The position numbers and the translations under genes are program-made. Under the pieces are notes generated by a model. The model worked only from the letters and a program-made list of their open reading frames with translations, was not told the DNA's origin and did no database searches. A stretch of DNA of 7,289 nucleotides from Deltaproteobacteria bacterium (GTDB lineage Bacteria > Desulfobacterota > Desulfobulbia > Desulfobulbales > Desulfocapsaceae), in assembly GCA_021779275.1 (NCBI GenBank), contig JAJYAX010000075.1, forward strand, positions 1-7,289, given 5' to 3'. Each line of letters opens with the position of its first letter. Positions within the stretch are counted from its first letter, which is position 1. Positions 1 to 6,230 of this stretch are shown piece after piece.

Positions 1-696
1 AACGATCAGTACGGCTGATGCCTTCTGGACGTAAGGCAGAGATTTCCGCAAGGCCCCGACAACGACGCCTTCCTTGATAAAGGCCATACTCAAGGTGAGC
101 ACAAGAAGGATTGTTCCCATTCCGAGGACATAGCCTGCGAACTGCAGAAGGCCGGAGAAAAAATTCCCGGCAGCCGCCGAACTTCCAACCACCATCAGGA
201 AAATCGGCAGGGTGCAGCTCAGCGATGTCGCCCCGAAGGCAAGCCCGAATAGAAAAAACCCGCCGACCGTCATCTTCCGGGGATCCCCTATCTTCCCGGC
301 AAGGTGCAGCATAAAATTAAAGGACAGGTGCCTGCCGGCAAGGAGCCAGCCTCCGAGCAGAATCAGAAAACCCCCTACCACCACGGAAAGCCACGGCATG
401 AATCGGATCAGGGCCGTACCTCCCGCCGAAACAATAATCCCAACTATCCCGAACAGAAGAGAAAACCCGGACGTGACCACGGCAGCCACCCAGATAGCCT
501 TGGCAAGCCGAAAGGCCAGGGGACGTCTCTGAAAATTTCCGTCCTCGACCCCCAGATAGAGGGACAGGTAGACGGGAAGCATCGCAAATCCGCAGGGATT
601 GACCGCAGATACCATCCCAGCGCCAAAGGCGTATCCTACCTGCAGATAGTCAGCAATCTGACTCACCCATTGCCCAATCAGGACATGTATATCCAT
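1..696 (-). CDS. ccdA: CcdA-family cytochrome c biogenesis / thiol electron transport membrane protein (3' end outside window)
   Basis: Seen: an open frame of 232 codons starting at ATG 694-696 and running through the left edge without a stop. An AGGAAG ribosome site lies about 7 nt before the ATG. The protein is strongly hydrophobic, with membrane segments at roughly residues 20-48, 66-90, 100-121, 144-173 and 185-206. The first carries NPCGFAMLP (Cys35) and the fourth SCTLP (Cys161). Known: this pair of membrane cysteines, each before a proline-containing helix break, is the hallmark of CcdA and the DsbD core, which carry electrons from cytoplasmic thioredoxin across the inner membrane to periplasmic thiol-disulfide proteins, including those for cytochrome c maturation. 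Length fits a six-helix CcdA nearly complete in the window; a C-terminal extension cannot be excluded. It starts 30 nt downstream of the hybrid kinase stop on the same strand, so co-transcription is likely. The periplasmic partner is not visible. Confidence 0.88.
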   Translation of the reverse strand, partial: MDIHVLIGQWVSQIADYLQVGYAFGAGMVSAVNPCGFAMLPVYLSLYLGVEDGNFQRRPLAFRLAKAIWVAAVVTSGFSLLFGIVGIIVSAGGTALIRFMPWLSVVVGGFLILLGGWLLAGRHLSFNFMLHLAGKIGDPRKMTVGGFFLFGLAFGATSLSCTLPIFLMVVGSSAAAGNFFSGLLQFAGYVLGMGTILLVLTLSMAFIKEGVVVGALRKSLPYVQKASAVLIV

Positions 697-726
697 ACCG
701 CTCTTCCTCTGTAAATTGTAGCCATG

Positions 727-3549
727 TCAGGCACCTGCTGCAACATAGTCCTGAAGCTCCGTCAAAAGACAACCGGCGCCGTCCCGGAGCTTAGCGAAGA
801 GATCCCCGGTCCCGGCAAGGTCCCCGGCACGCCCCTTTTTTTCCAGAGCAAGGGCCAGATCCCCGACCATGCCTGCGGAGAAATGATTAACGGCCCCCTT
901 ATAGGCATGGGCGGCATCGTGCAGGGCGGCAGCGTCACCCGTCCGGAGGGCCTTGTCAATGTTTGTGATCAGGAGCGCGTTCCTCTGCAGAAAAAGCCCG
1001 GCCAGTTCCAGGAGAAGCGTTTCGTCCTCCCCCACAAGGTGCAGCGCCTGGTGTCGATCCCAGGTCTTTTGAACAGAAGCTGCCTTTCCCGTTTGCCCAA
1101 GGTCATGTTCGAGAGATGATTGCAGGGGAGGGGCTCCCGCAGGTCCGGAATTGGCCGCAAACCGCCCCAGCCAGGGCTGCAATCGTTCCATCATGGTGTC
1201 GGCCTTGATCGGCTTGGCGATGAAATCATCCATGCCGACGGCCAGACAGCGTTCCCGGGTGCTCTCCGCCACATTGGCCGTCATCGCGATGATCGGAAGG
1301 CGGGAGAAACCATTGAGCAGCTCACGTTGCCGAATCGCCTCCGTGGCATCGAAGCCGTTCATCTCGGGCATCTGGATATCCATCAGCACGAGATCGTAGT
1401 GGTCTTCCTCAATCATCCTGACCGCCTCGCGGCCATTGTCGGCAAGACCTGATTCAATCCCGAATTTCTTCAGAATGGCCACACCGACCTTCTGATTAAT
1501 CGGTTCATCGTCAACCAGGAGCACTTTGCCCCGCGGCCCCGTTGTTACACCCGGTTTCTCTTCGCTACAGACAGTCTCCTGCGCCAATCCGGGAATACTG
1601 CCCAAGACATTGTAGAACTGGGAAAGGCGGATGGGTTTATAGATAATGGTCCGTACACCCGCCCTGGCTGCCTTTTTTCTGACCCCGCTCTCGGAGCTGA
1701 GCAGGATCAAGTCCGGAGAATCATATCCGAATTCCTCAGTAATTTCAGCAGCCAGCTGCAGGCCATCCTTAGAGGGCATATGGTAATCCAAGAGAACCGT
1801 GTGGACCGGACGCCCCTCGGCGGCCATCTTTCTGATAATGGCTGCGGCCTGGTCTCCTGCATCACAGCTGAAGATCTCGGCATGGCAGGATTCCAGATAG
1901 TGTTCGATAATCAGACGATTGGCGGCGTTATCGTCAACGATCAGGAACCGGCGCCCCCGGACGATGTCAACGGGAGTCTCCTTGATCCCGCCCGCAAGGA
2001 TCTGCATCGTCAACGTAAACCAGAAAATCGACCCCTTTCCCTCTTCACTGTCAACACCGATCACTCCATTCTGCAGCTCCACCAGCTGCTTACATACACT
2101 CAAACCCAATCCGGTCCCGCCATATTTTCTCGTCGTTGAGCCGTCGGCCTGGGTGAATTTATGGAAAAGATTCTTCAGGGCTTCGGCCGCAATCCCAATG
2201 CCGGTATCCTCGACGGAAAAGCGCAAGAGCTGTTGTCCGTGTTGTTTCCTGACCAACGCAACCTGGAGTATAACCTCTCCCCGGCTGGTGAATTTGATGG
2301 CATTGCTCAACAAATTGGTAAGAATCTGCCGGAGCCTGGTCGGATCGCCCTGAACGCGGGAATCAACATCGGTGGGCACAAAACAGAGGAGATTGAGATG
2401 TTTCAGGTTCGCGGCCTCCACAAACAACAGGGTTACTTCCTCCATCAGGTCACGAAGATCGAAATCGATGCATTCAAAATCGATCTTCCCTGCCTCAATC
2501 TTTGAAAGGTCAAGGATATCATTGATTATGAGCAGGAGTGAATCGGCGGACCTGGTCGCCGTCTGCAGAAGACGTTTATACTCCTCGTTCAGATGCGCGT
2601 CCTTCAAAAGCGAAAGGACCCCGATTATGCCGTTCATCGGGGTGCGGATCTCATGGCTCATATTTGCCAGGAACTCACTCTTCGCCCTGGCTGCGGCCAG
2701 GGCCTCATCCCGCTTCCGGCGCAATTCTTCAGTGCGTTTTTCGACAATGCGTTCAAGATGATGCCGGTGTTCCAGAAGTTCCGCATCCCGTGATTTGATA
2801 ACATCGAGCATGGTATTGAAATCATCGATAACCGCCCCGATCTCATCATCGGTGGTCCTCTCCACCCGGATCCCGTAATCGCCCGACCCGGTTATTTCCC
2901 TGGCGGTTTCGGCAAGCTTCGACAGCGGACCGGTTATCAGGCGTTGCAGACGCGAGGAGATGAAAAGGACGACCAGCAGGATAAGCACCAGACTGAGCAG
3001 CAGAAGGACTATGGACTGACCGAGCTGTCCGGTAAAATGTGCCAGGTTGAGCCGCAAATAGAGGGTCCCCCTCTGCTTGCCATCCAGAATGACCGGGTGA
3101 AAAATATTCAGCATGAGGATCCCGTCCTGCAGAAAAAACTCATGGCCAGTCTTCCGCATCGCGACGGCAGGATCAGGAAGATCATTCATGAGGGTCGTTG
3201 CAGCCGGATGTGTATAGGCCGCAATGGTCCGGCCGTCGGCGGCGAATATCACCCCTTTTTCCACATCCCTATCCGTCCGCAGGATCTTCAGGATATCGGG
3301 AACAGCATCCTGGGCCGGCAAGGCTAAGCTCGGACCGCTCAGACCGGCAAGGACAGAGGCCAGAGTCTCCGCATTGTCAACCAATGACTGCCGGAGGATC
3401 CGGGCCTGATCAACCACGGAAATAACGGAAAACAGGAGGAGGGCCGACCCGGTGATACCCACCATGAAGAAAACAAACTTTCGCCTTATAGACGAGACCC
3501 GGGAAATATTTAGCCGCCTCTGTTGCATTGTCTCTTCTATCATATCCAT
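727..3549 (-). CDS. BarA-like hybrid sensor histidine kinase (TM-periplasmic sensor-TM-HAMP-HisKA-HATPase-REC-REC-HPt)
   Basis: A 940-residue inner-membrane phosphorelay kinase. Seen: transmembrane segments at about 24-46 and 179-198 enclose a periplasmic domain of about 130 residues, resembling CHASE8-type sensors and containing no cysteine. HAMP follows at about 199-252, then a charged helical linker (253-290), HisKA with SHEIRTPMNG (phospho-acceptor His299), and the ATPase domain with Asn416 (N box), DTGIG 448-452 and GGTGLGL 477-483. Two receiver domains follow: REC1 (DD539-540, Asp588, Ser618/619, Lys638) and REC2 (DDE680-682, Asp724, Thr757, Lys779). A C-terminal HPt domain carries HAYKG (His881). 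All relay residues are intact, so a His-Asp-His relay to an external response regulator is expected, as in BarA/UvrY; none is encoded here. The start is uncertain: Met1 has a weak GGTG site, Met3 is possible, and Met8 is preceded by GAAGAG. The ligand is unknown. The gene is followed by ccdA after 30 nt. Confidence 0.93.
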   Translation of the reverse strand: MDMIEETMQQRRLNISRVSSIRRKFVFFMVGITGSALLLFSVISVVDQARILRQSLVDNAETLASVLAGLSGPSLALPAQDAVPDILKILRTDRDVEKGVIFAADGRTIAAYTHPAATTLMNDLPDPAVAMRKTGHEFFLQDGILMLNIFHPVILDGKQRGTLYLRLNLAHFTGQLGQSIVLLLLSLVLILLVVLFISSRLQRLITGPLSKLAETAREITGSGDYGIRVERTTDDEIGAVIDDFNTMLDVIKSRDAELLEHRHHLERIVEKRTEELRRKRDEALAAARAKSEFLANMSHEIRTPMNGIIGVLSLLKDAHLNEEYKRLLQTATRSADSLLLIINDILDLSKIEAGKIDFECIDFDLRDLMEEVTLLFVEAANLKHLNLLCFVPTDVDSRVQGDPTRLRQILTNLLSNAIKFTSRGEVILQVALVRKQHGQQLLRFSVEDTGIGIAAEALKNLFHKFTQADGSTTRKYGGTGLGLSVCKQLVELQNGVIGVDSEEGKGSIFWFTLTMQILAGGIKETPVDIVRGRRFLIVDDNAANRLIIEHYLESCHAEIFSCDAGDQAAAIIRKMAAEGRPVHTVLLDYHMPSKDGLQLAAEITEEFGYDSPDLILLSSESGVRKKAARAGVRTIIYKPIRLSQFYNVLGSIPGLAQETVCSEEKPGVTTGPRGKVLLVDDEPINQKVGVAILKKFGIESGLADNGREAVRMIEEDHYDLVLMDIQMPEMNGFDATEAIRQRELLNGFSRLPIIAMTANVAESTRERCLAVGMDDFIAKPIKADTMMERLQPWLGRFAANSGPAGAPPLQSSLEHDLGQTGKAASVQKTWDRHQALHLVGEDETLLLELAGLFLQRNALLITNIDKALRTGDAAALHDAAHAYKGAVNHFSAGMVGDLALALEKKGRAGDLAGTGDLFAKLRDGAGCLLTELQDYVAAGA

Positions 3550-3637
3550 GTTTCACCAATAACAGAATATCGGCGTCATATCCTAGAGGGATGGAGAGGT
3601 TTTTTTTATCATCCCGGTATAGCATCATTGGATCTTT

Positions 3638-3666
3638 TATATAAGTATTTTTATAACCTGCTTCAA
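3638..3666 (-). promoter_or_regulatory. Candidate sigma70 promoter for the hybrid kinase-ccdA pair
   Basis: Read on the minus strand: TTGAAG (-35 at 3666-3661, matching TTGACA at 4 of 6), a 17-nt spacer, then TATATA (-10 at 3643-3638, 4 of 6), in a locally AT-rich stretch. Transcription would begin near 3631, leaving a leader of about 80 nt that includes an A8 tract (T8 at 3600-3607 on the plus strand). The match is by eye only, and other -10-like sequences occur nearby. Confidence 0.4.
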
Positions 3667-3747
3667 TGATTTTCAGCGGCAGGCTCACAACCCCCAACGA
3701 CGATCTTCAGAAAAAGAGCAAAATTACCACAACAATGAAAATCCCTT

Positions 3748-3763
3748 TTGCATCCTGTTGCAA
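3748..3763. promoter_or_regulatory. Inverted repeat TTGCA-N6-TGCAA over the -35, operator-like
   Basis: TTGCA (3748-3752) and TGCAA (3759-3763) form a perfect 5-bp inverted repeat with a 6-nt spacer, centred on the proposed -35 of the decarboxylase promoter. Dyads of this size and position often bind dimeric regulators. No specific family is assigned, and arms this short can arise by chance. Confidence 0.25.
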
Positions 3764-3776
3764 TCATTTTTAAAAT
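3748..3776 (+). promoter_or_regulatory. Candidate sigma70 promoter of the 2-oxo acid decarboxylase gene
   Basis: TTGCAT (3748-3753, 3 of 6 against TTGACA), 17-nt spacer, TAAAAT (3771-3776, 5 of 6 against TATAAT). The predicted start near 3783 leaves a leader of about 88 nt before the start codon. It is the best-spaced pair in this intergenic region, but the -35 is poor, which would suit an activator-dependent or weak promoter. Confidence 0.4.
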
Positions 3777-3800
3777 CAGTATGATTATATCAGGAACTGC

Positions 3801-3812
3801 TCTCGATCGAGA
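3801..3812. promoter_or_regulatory. Perfect 12-bp palindrome TCTCGATCGAGA in the decarboxylase leader
   Basis: The sequence is fully self-complementary over 12 bp and lies about 20 nt downstream of the proposed transcription start. As DNA it could be an operator placed to block elongation or initiation. As RNA it could form a small TCTC/GAGA hairpin with a GATC loop. The flanking CAGGA (3791-3795) and TCCTG (3819-3823) can also pair and enclose it, competing for two bases of the outer stem of the stem-loop that follows. Confidence 0.3.
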
Positions 3813-3816
3813 AACC

Positions 3817-3856
3817 GGTCCTGGCGCCTGAATTTCGCATTCAGGCTGACCTTTTT
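3817..3856 (+). terminator. Intrinsic terminator-like stem-loop in the leader of the decarboxylase gene (possible attenuator)
   Basis: GGTC (3817-3820) pairs with GACC (3848-3851). After an asymmetric internal loop, GCCTGAAT (3826-3833) pairs with ATTCAGGC (3839-3846) around the loop TTCGC. T5 (3852-3856) follows the outer stem directly, the layout of a Rho-independent terminator read on the plus strand. The upstream gene is divergent, so no plus-strand gene ends here. The stem-loop would act on the decarboxylase transcript itself, 14 nt before its start codon. The short T run makes it a weak or conditional terminator at best. Confidence 0.45.
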
Positions 3857-3859
3857 CAA

Positions 3860-3868
3860 GGGGGGGGG
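3860..3868 (+). promoter_or_regulatory. Nine-guanine Shine-Dalgarno tract of the decarboxylase gene
   Basis: An uninterrupted run of nine Gs ends 2 nt before ATG 3871 and 8 nt before the in-frame ATG 3877. Several registers of GGGGG could pair with the 16S rRNA tail, and no conventional AGGAG site is present. Because of this tract either Met1 or Met3 could be the real start. Confidence 0.55.
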
Positions 3869-3870
3869 AA

Positions 3871-5529
3871 ATGGCAATGGCCTCACAGATGAAAATCGGA
3901 GACTACCTGATCCGGCAGCTGTCAAAATACGGCATCAGGCATGTCTTCGGCATTCCGGGCGATTATATCCTCGGATTTTATGATATGCTCGAACGATGCG
4001 AAGAGCTGCGGCTCATCAACACCTCCGATGAACAGGGGGCGGGGTTTGCGGCCGACGCCTATGCCCGGGTAAGCGGTCTTGGCGCGGTCTGCGTGACCTA
4101 CGGAGTCGGGGCATTGAAGATCGCCAACACCACCGCGCAGGCCTATGCGGAAAAATCTCCGGTTATCGTCATCAGCGGCGCTCCGGGGGCGAAAGAGGTG
4201 CAGGGCGCCACTCTCCTCCACCATCAGATCTCTGATTTCGGTGTGCAGAAAAGGGTCTTTGACGAATTCACCGTGGCCTCAACCGTCCTTGACTGCGCCG
4301 CAACCGCTCAGGAGGAAATCGACAGGGTCATTCATGCCGCCCTGAGGTTCAAGCGTCCCGTCTATATCGAACTCCCCCGCGACATGGTCACCGCCCTCTG
4401 TCCGGCCGGGCATAAGGAACAGCGCAAACGGGAGACCAGCGATCCCGAGACCCTGGCCGAGGCCCTGTCTGAGGCGACATCCCTGATCAACCGAGCGGCG
4501 CGTCCCGTCATCCTGGCCGGGGTCGAGATCCACCGGTTCGGGTTGCAGAAGGAACTCACGGCCCTGGCCCGGGACAAGGGCATCCCCGTGGCCGCGACCA
4601 TCCTGGCCAAATCGGTGGTCTCCGATACCAGGGATTTCTATATGGGAATCTATGAGGGGGCCACAGGGCTTGAGGATGTCTGCAGCTATGTGGAGGCTAG
4701 TGACTGCCTGCTCCTGCTGGGCGCCTTCATGACCGACCTGAACCTGGGACTGTTCACCGCCCGGCTCGATCAGACCCAATCGATCTACGCGACCAGCGAG
4801 AAGATATCCATCAAACGCCACCGCTTCGACAATATCCTCTTTCAGGATTTCCTCAGAGGGCTGAGCCGCGCCCCGATCATCCCCAGGACCATCGGCGATA
4901 TTCCGCGCCCACAACCGCCCCGGCCGATCTCCAGCGGCAGGACATCCAAGGTGACCATCGAGACGCTCTTCCAGCATCTCAATGCCTTCCTGAAAAAAAA
5001 CACCATCGTCATCGCCGACGTGGGCGATGCCCTCTTCGGCGCCAACGACCTCTATATCCACCGGTCCATGAAATTCATCTCTCCGGCCTATTATGCCTCG
5101 CTGGGCTTTGCGATCCCGGGCGCACTGGGCGCCCAGCTGGCCGACCCGGAATTCAGGCCGCTGATCCTGGTCGGGGACGGGGCCTTCCAGATGACCGGCA
5201 TGGAGCTGTCCAGTATCGCCCGATACGGCCTGAACCCGATTGTCGTCGTGATCAACAACCAGGGCTACAGTACGGAGAGACCCATGCTGGACGGTCCCTT
5301 CAATGACGTCCATCCCTGGCAGTTCAGCAAGGTCCCGGCGGTTCTGGGCGGCGGTATCGGCTTCATCGTCGAGACCGAGGAAGATCTGTCCCAGGCCCTG
5401 CTGACCGCCGACAAAAACACCCATGGCTACACAATCATCGACGTAAAGATAGGCCGGGATGACCGCTCCCCCGCCCTGAGCCGCCTGACCAGACGGCTGG
5501 CCGAGAGGGTCCGGGCCGGGACGCCATGA
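3871..5529 (+). CDS. ThDP-dependent 2-oxo acid decarboxylase (indolepyruvate/pyruvate decarboxylase family)
   Basis: Cytosolic enzyme of 552 residues, the usual size for the family, expected to decarboxylate a 2-oxo acid to an aldehyde using thiamine diphosphate and Mg2+. Seen: N-terminal PYR domain with GIPGDY (Asp31), SDEQGAG (Glu54, the cofactor-activating glutamate) and the His-His pair LLHH (117-118); a central domain (about 195-340); and a C-terminal PP domain with GDGAFQ (435-440) through NNQGYSTE (462-469), whose Glu469 matches the catalytic glutamate after the NN motif. Known: Asp, Glu, His-His and the second Glu are the catalytic set of pyruvate and indolepyruvate decarboxylases, and acetolactate synthases lack the HH pair. 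The segment GDALFGANDL (385-394) resembles the GTSAFGAIDL region of indolepyruvate decarboxylase more than GDSWFNA of pyruvate decarboxylase, so a substrate larger than pyruvate is inferred. The substrate is not determined, and no dehydrogenase or aminotransferase partner is visible. Start at Met1 or Met3. Confidence 0.92.
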   Translation: MAMASQMKIGDYLIRQLSKYGIRHVFGIPGDYILGFYDMLERCEELRLINTSDEQGAGFAADAYARVSGLGAVCVTYGVGALKIANTTAQAYAEKSPVIVISGAPGAKEVQGATLLHHQISDFGVQKRVFDEFTVASTVLDCAATAQEEIDRVIHAALRFKRPVYIELPRDMVTALCPAGHKEQRKRETSDPETLAEALSEATSLINRAARPVILAGVEIHRFGLQKELTALARDKGIPVAATILAKSVVSDTRDFYMGIYEGATGLEDVCSYVEASDCLLLLGAFMTDLNLGLFTARLDQTQSIYATSEKISIKRHRFDNILFQDFLRGLSRAPIIPRTIGDIPRPQPPRPISSGRTSKVTIETLFQHLNAFLKKNTIVIADVGDALFGANDLYIHRSMKFISPAYYASLGFAIPGALGAQLADPEFRPLILVGDGAFQMTGMELSSIARYGLNPIVVVINNQGYSTERPMLDGPFNDVHPWQFSKVPAVLGGGIGFIVETEEDLSQALLTADKNTHGYTIIDVKIGRDDRSPALSRLTRRLAERVRAGTP

Positions 5530-5592
5530 CACTATGACGGATATCTGACAGTCAGGAATCCTATCAGTTTGACTTATCTGACTAAAGGAGAA

Positions 5593-5900
5593 ATGGCATA
5601 GTTATTAAGCCAGTAAAAACCAACATTTGCCTTTGGTACGATGGCGACGTCGAGGCTGCGGCGCGGTTTTACGCCGAGATCTTTCCCGATTCGTCCGTCG
5701 GCGCGGTGCACCGCGCACCGGGAGACTTTCCGTCGGGAAAGAAAGGGGACGTGTTGACCGTCGAATTTACCGTGATGGGCATTCCATGCCTCGGGCTTAA
5801 CGGCGGATCTGCATTCAAGCACAGCGAAGCGTTCTCGTTTCAGGTCGCCACCGCTGCCTCTTCACCGCTGCACGGATTTTTGTCAGCTCTTCCTGAGTGA
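5593..5900 (+). pseudogene. Broken VOC-fold (PhnB / 3-demethylubiquinone methyltransferase-like) gene
   Basis: Seen: AAAGGAG then ATG GCA TAG, stopping after two codons. In another frame from 5598 the sequence reads VIKPVKTNICLWYDGDVEAA and continues through FYAEIFPDSS, the segment GKKGDVLTVEF and the segment LGLNGGSAFK, to SFQVAT near 5852. Known: these are the ordered landmarks of the first half of VOC proteins of the PhnB / 3-demethylubiquinone methyltransferase-like family (usually about 150-160 aa). The start ATG is out of phase; removing two bases (the TA after GCA) or adding one restores MAVIKPV or similar. After about 85 residues the homology ends, and an unrelated tail (AASSPLHGFLSALPE) runs to the stop at 5898-5900. 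The second half of the fold is missing, so the product should not fold as a VOC protein even if ATA 5598 (7 nt after GGAG) initiates. It lies 63 nt after the decarboxylase stop and is possibly read through from it. Confidence 0.82.
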
Positions 5901-5985
5901 AGACCTCGTCCTGCAATTGATCCCGCACCGCCACATCCGACTGTGCCTCAGTATTCCGGCAACTGCCGACATCCTCCGGCAGCAC
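5815..5985 (-). pseudogene. Coding-like minus-strand fragment continuing past an in-frame TGA (unidentified)
   Basis: Immediately after the TGA at 5986-5988, the same minus-strand frame stays open for 56 codons. It includes the hydrophilic, helix-like stretch DQLQDEVFTQEELTKIRAAV and then KRQ, which has the look of real protein. The last dozen codons (about 5815-5852) are simply antisense to the VOC remnant, so any genuine protein here was cut at about 5852. I do not recognise the family. It could be the severed C-terminal part of the small gene upstream (5986-6147), or an unrelated remnant starting at GTG 5983-5985. Confidence 0.3.
5963..5982. other. Short inverted repeat CTGCCG-N8-CGGCAG just after the small minus-strand ORF
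   Basis: A perfect 6-bp stem with an 8-nt loop begins 3 nt beyond the TGA of the 53-aa reading frame on the minus strand. There is no T run on either side, so it is a poor intrinsic terminator. An overlapping hairpin, CGGC-AGTT-GCCG on the minus strand, competes with it. Confidence 0.3.
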
Positions 5986-6147
5986 TCAGCCGCCGCTTTG
6001 CGCCTTACACTGCAATAATCCTTTCATGGCATATTCCGTATGATTTACACGTTCGATGGTTACACGCTGGTACAGAAAACTCACATGCTTGAGACTCACC
6101 CCGGTGGCAATGGCGACGGCGATCCCGAGGATCTTGAGAGGATTCAT
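5986..6147 (-). CDS. Possible small single-pass membrane protein, 53 aa, unrecognised
   Basis: ATG at 6145-6147 opens a 53-residue frame ending at TGA 5986-5988. The N-terminus MNPLKILGIAVAIATGVSL is a lysine followed by a hydrophobic stretch long enough for a membrane anchor or uncleaved signal. It is followed by a basic/polar segment ending LLQCKAQSGG with one cysteine. The ribosome site is weak (AGAG about 6 nt upstream). Support is only compositional: the hydrophobic N-terminus, the open frame and a position divergent from the next gene across a regulatory region. The frame continues coding-like after the stop (see 5815-5985), so this may be the N-terminal half of a longer broken gene rather than a complete one. 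Function unknown. Confidence 0.4.
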   Translation of the reverse strand: MNPLKILGIAVAIATGVSLKHVSFLYQRVTIERVNHTEYAMKGLLQCKAQSGG

Positions 6148-6190
6148 TGTGCTCTATAAAGAGTAATACCGGTGTCACCTGAAGTGAAAA

Positions 6191-6205
6191 TGAAAACGCA
6201 TATCA
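6191..6205. promoter_or_regulatory. Fur-box-like inverted repeat between divergent genes
   Basis: TGAAAACGCATATCA agrees with the 7-1-7 Fur core TGATAAT-N-ATTATCA at 10 of its 14 defined positions, with best conservation at the outer TGA and TATCA. It overlaps the first copy of the 16-bp tandem repeat and lies just upstream of the candidate promoter of the 6340 gene. Iron regulation is inferred only from resemblance; AT-rich dyads give chance matches. Confidence 0.3.
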
Positions 6206-6230
6206 TTTGCATCTCATATCATTTGCATCT
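6199..6230. repeat. Perfect tandem duplication of a 16-bp unit
   Basis: CATATCATTTGCATCT occurs at 6199-6214 and is repeated without mismatch or gap at 6215-6230. Each unit contains ATTTGCAT. The 16-bp period is about 1.5 helical turns, so equivalent sites lie on opposite faces of the helix. The second copy supplies the proposed -35 of the promoter ending at 6250. Either a recent slippage duplication or a pair of regulator sites. Confidence 0.85.

Noticed and set aside
111..714. Several overlapping frames opposite ccdA (111-314, 212-532, 304-714 plus; 444-626 minus)
   Set aside because: All lie over or within a clear CcdA coding region with Cys motifs and membrane helices; their translations are low-complexity and lack family features.
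3410..3697. A 95-codon minus-strand frame covering the intergenic region and overlapping the kinase N-terminus
   Set aside because: It ends inside the kinase coding region in another frame, shows no domain, and contains the likely kinase promoter and leader.
3822..3840. Possible sigma54 (-24/-12) promoter before the decarboxylase gene
   Set aside because: A TGGC and a GC are present, but the GG-to-GC distance is 12 nt instead of the required 10.
4279..5532. A 417-codon open frame antisense to the decarboxylase gene
   Set aside because: It is a composition shadow: low-complexity Gly/Asp/Gln-rich translation with no recognisable domain, fully covered by a well-conserved enzyme gene on the other strand.
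5542..5582. Direct repeat TATCTGAC (5542-5549 and 5575-5582) flanking the gap between the decarboxylase and the VOC remnant
   Set aside because: Only 8 bp; no mobile-element content lies between or around the copies. It may be a chance match and does not support an insertion.
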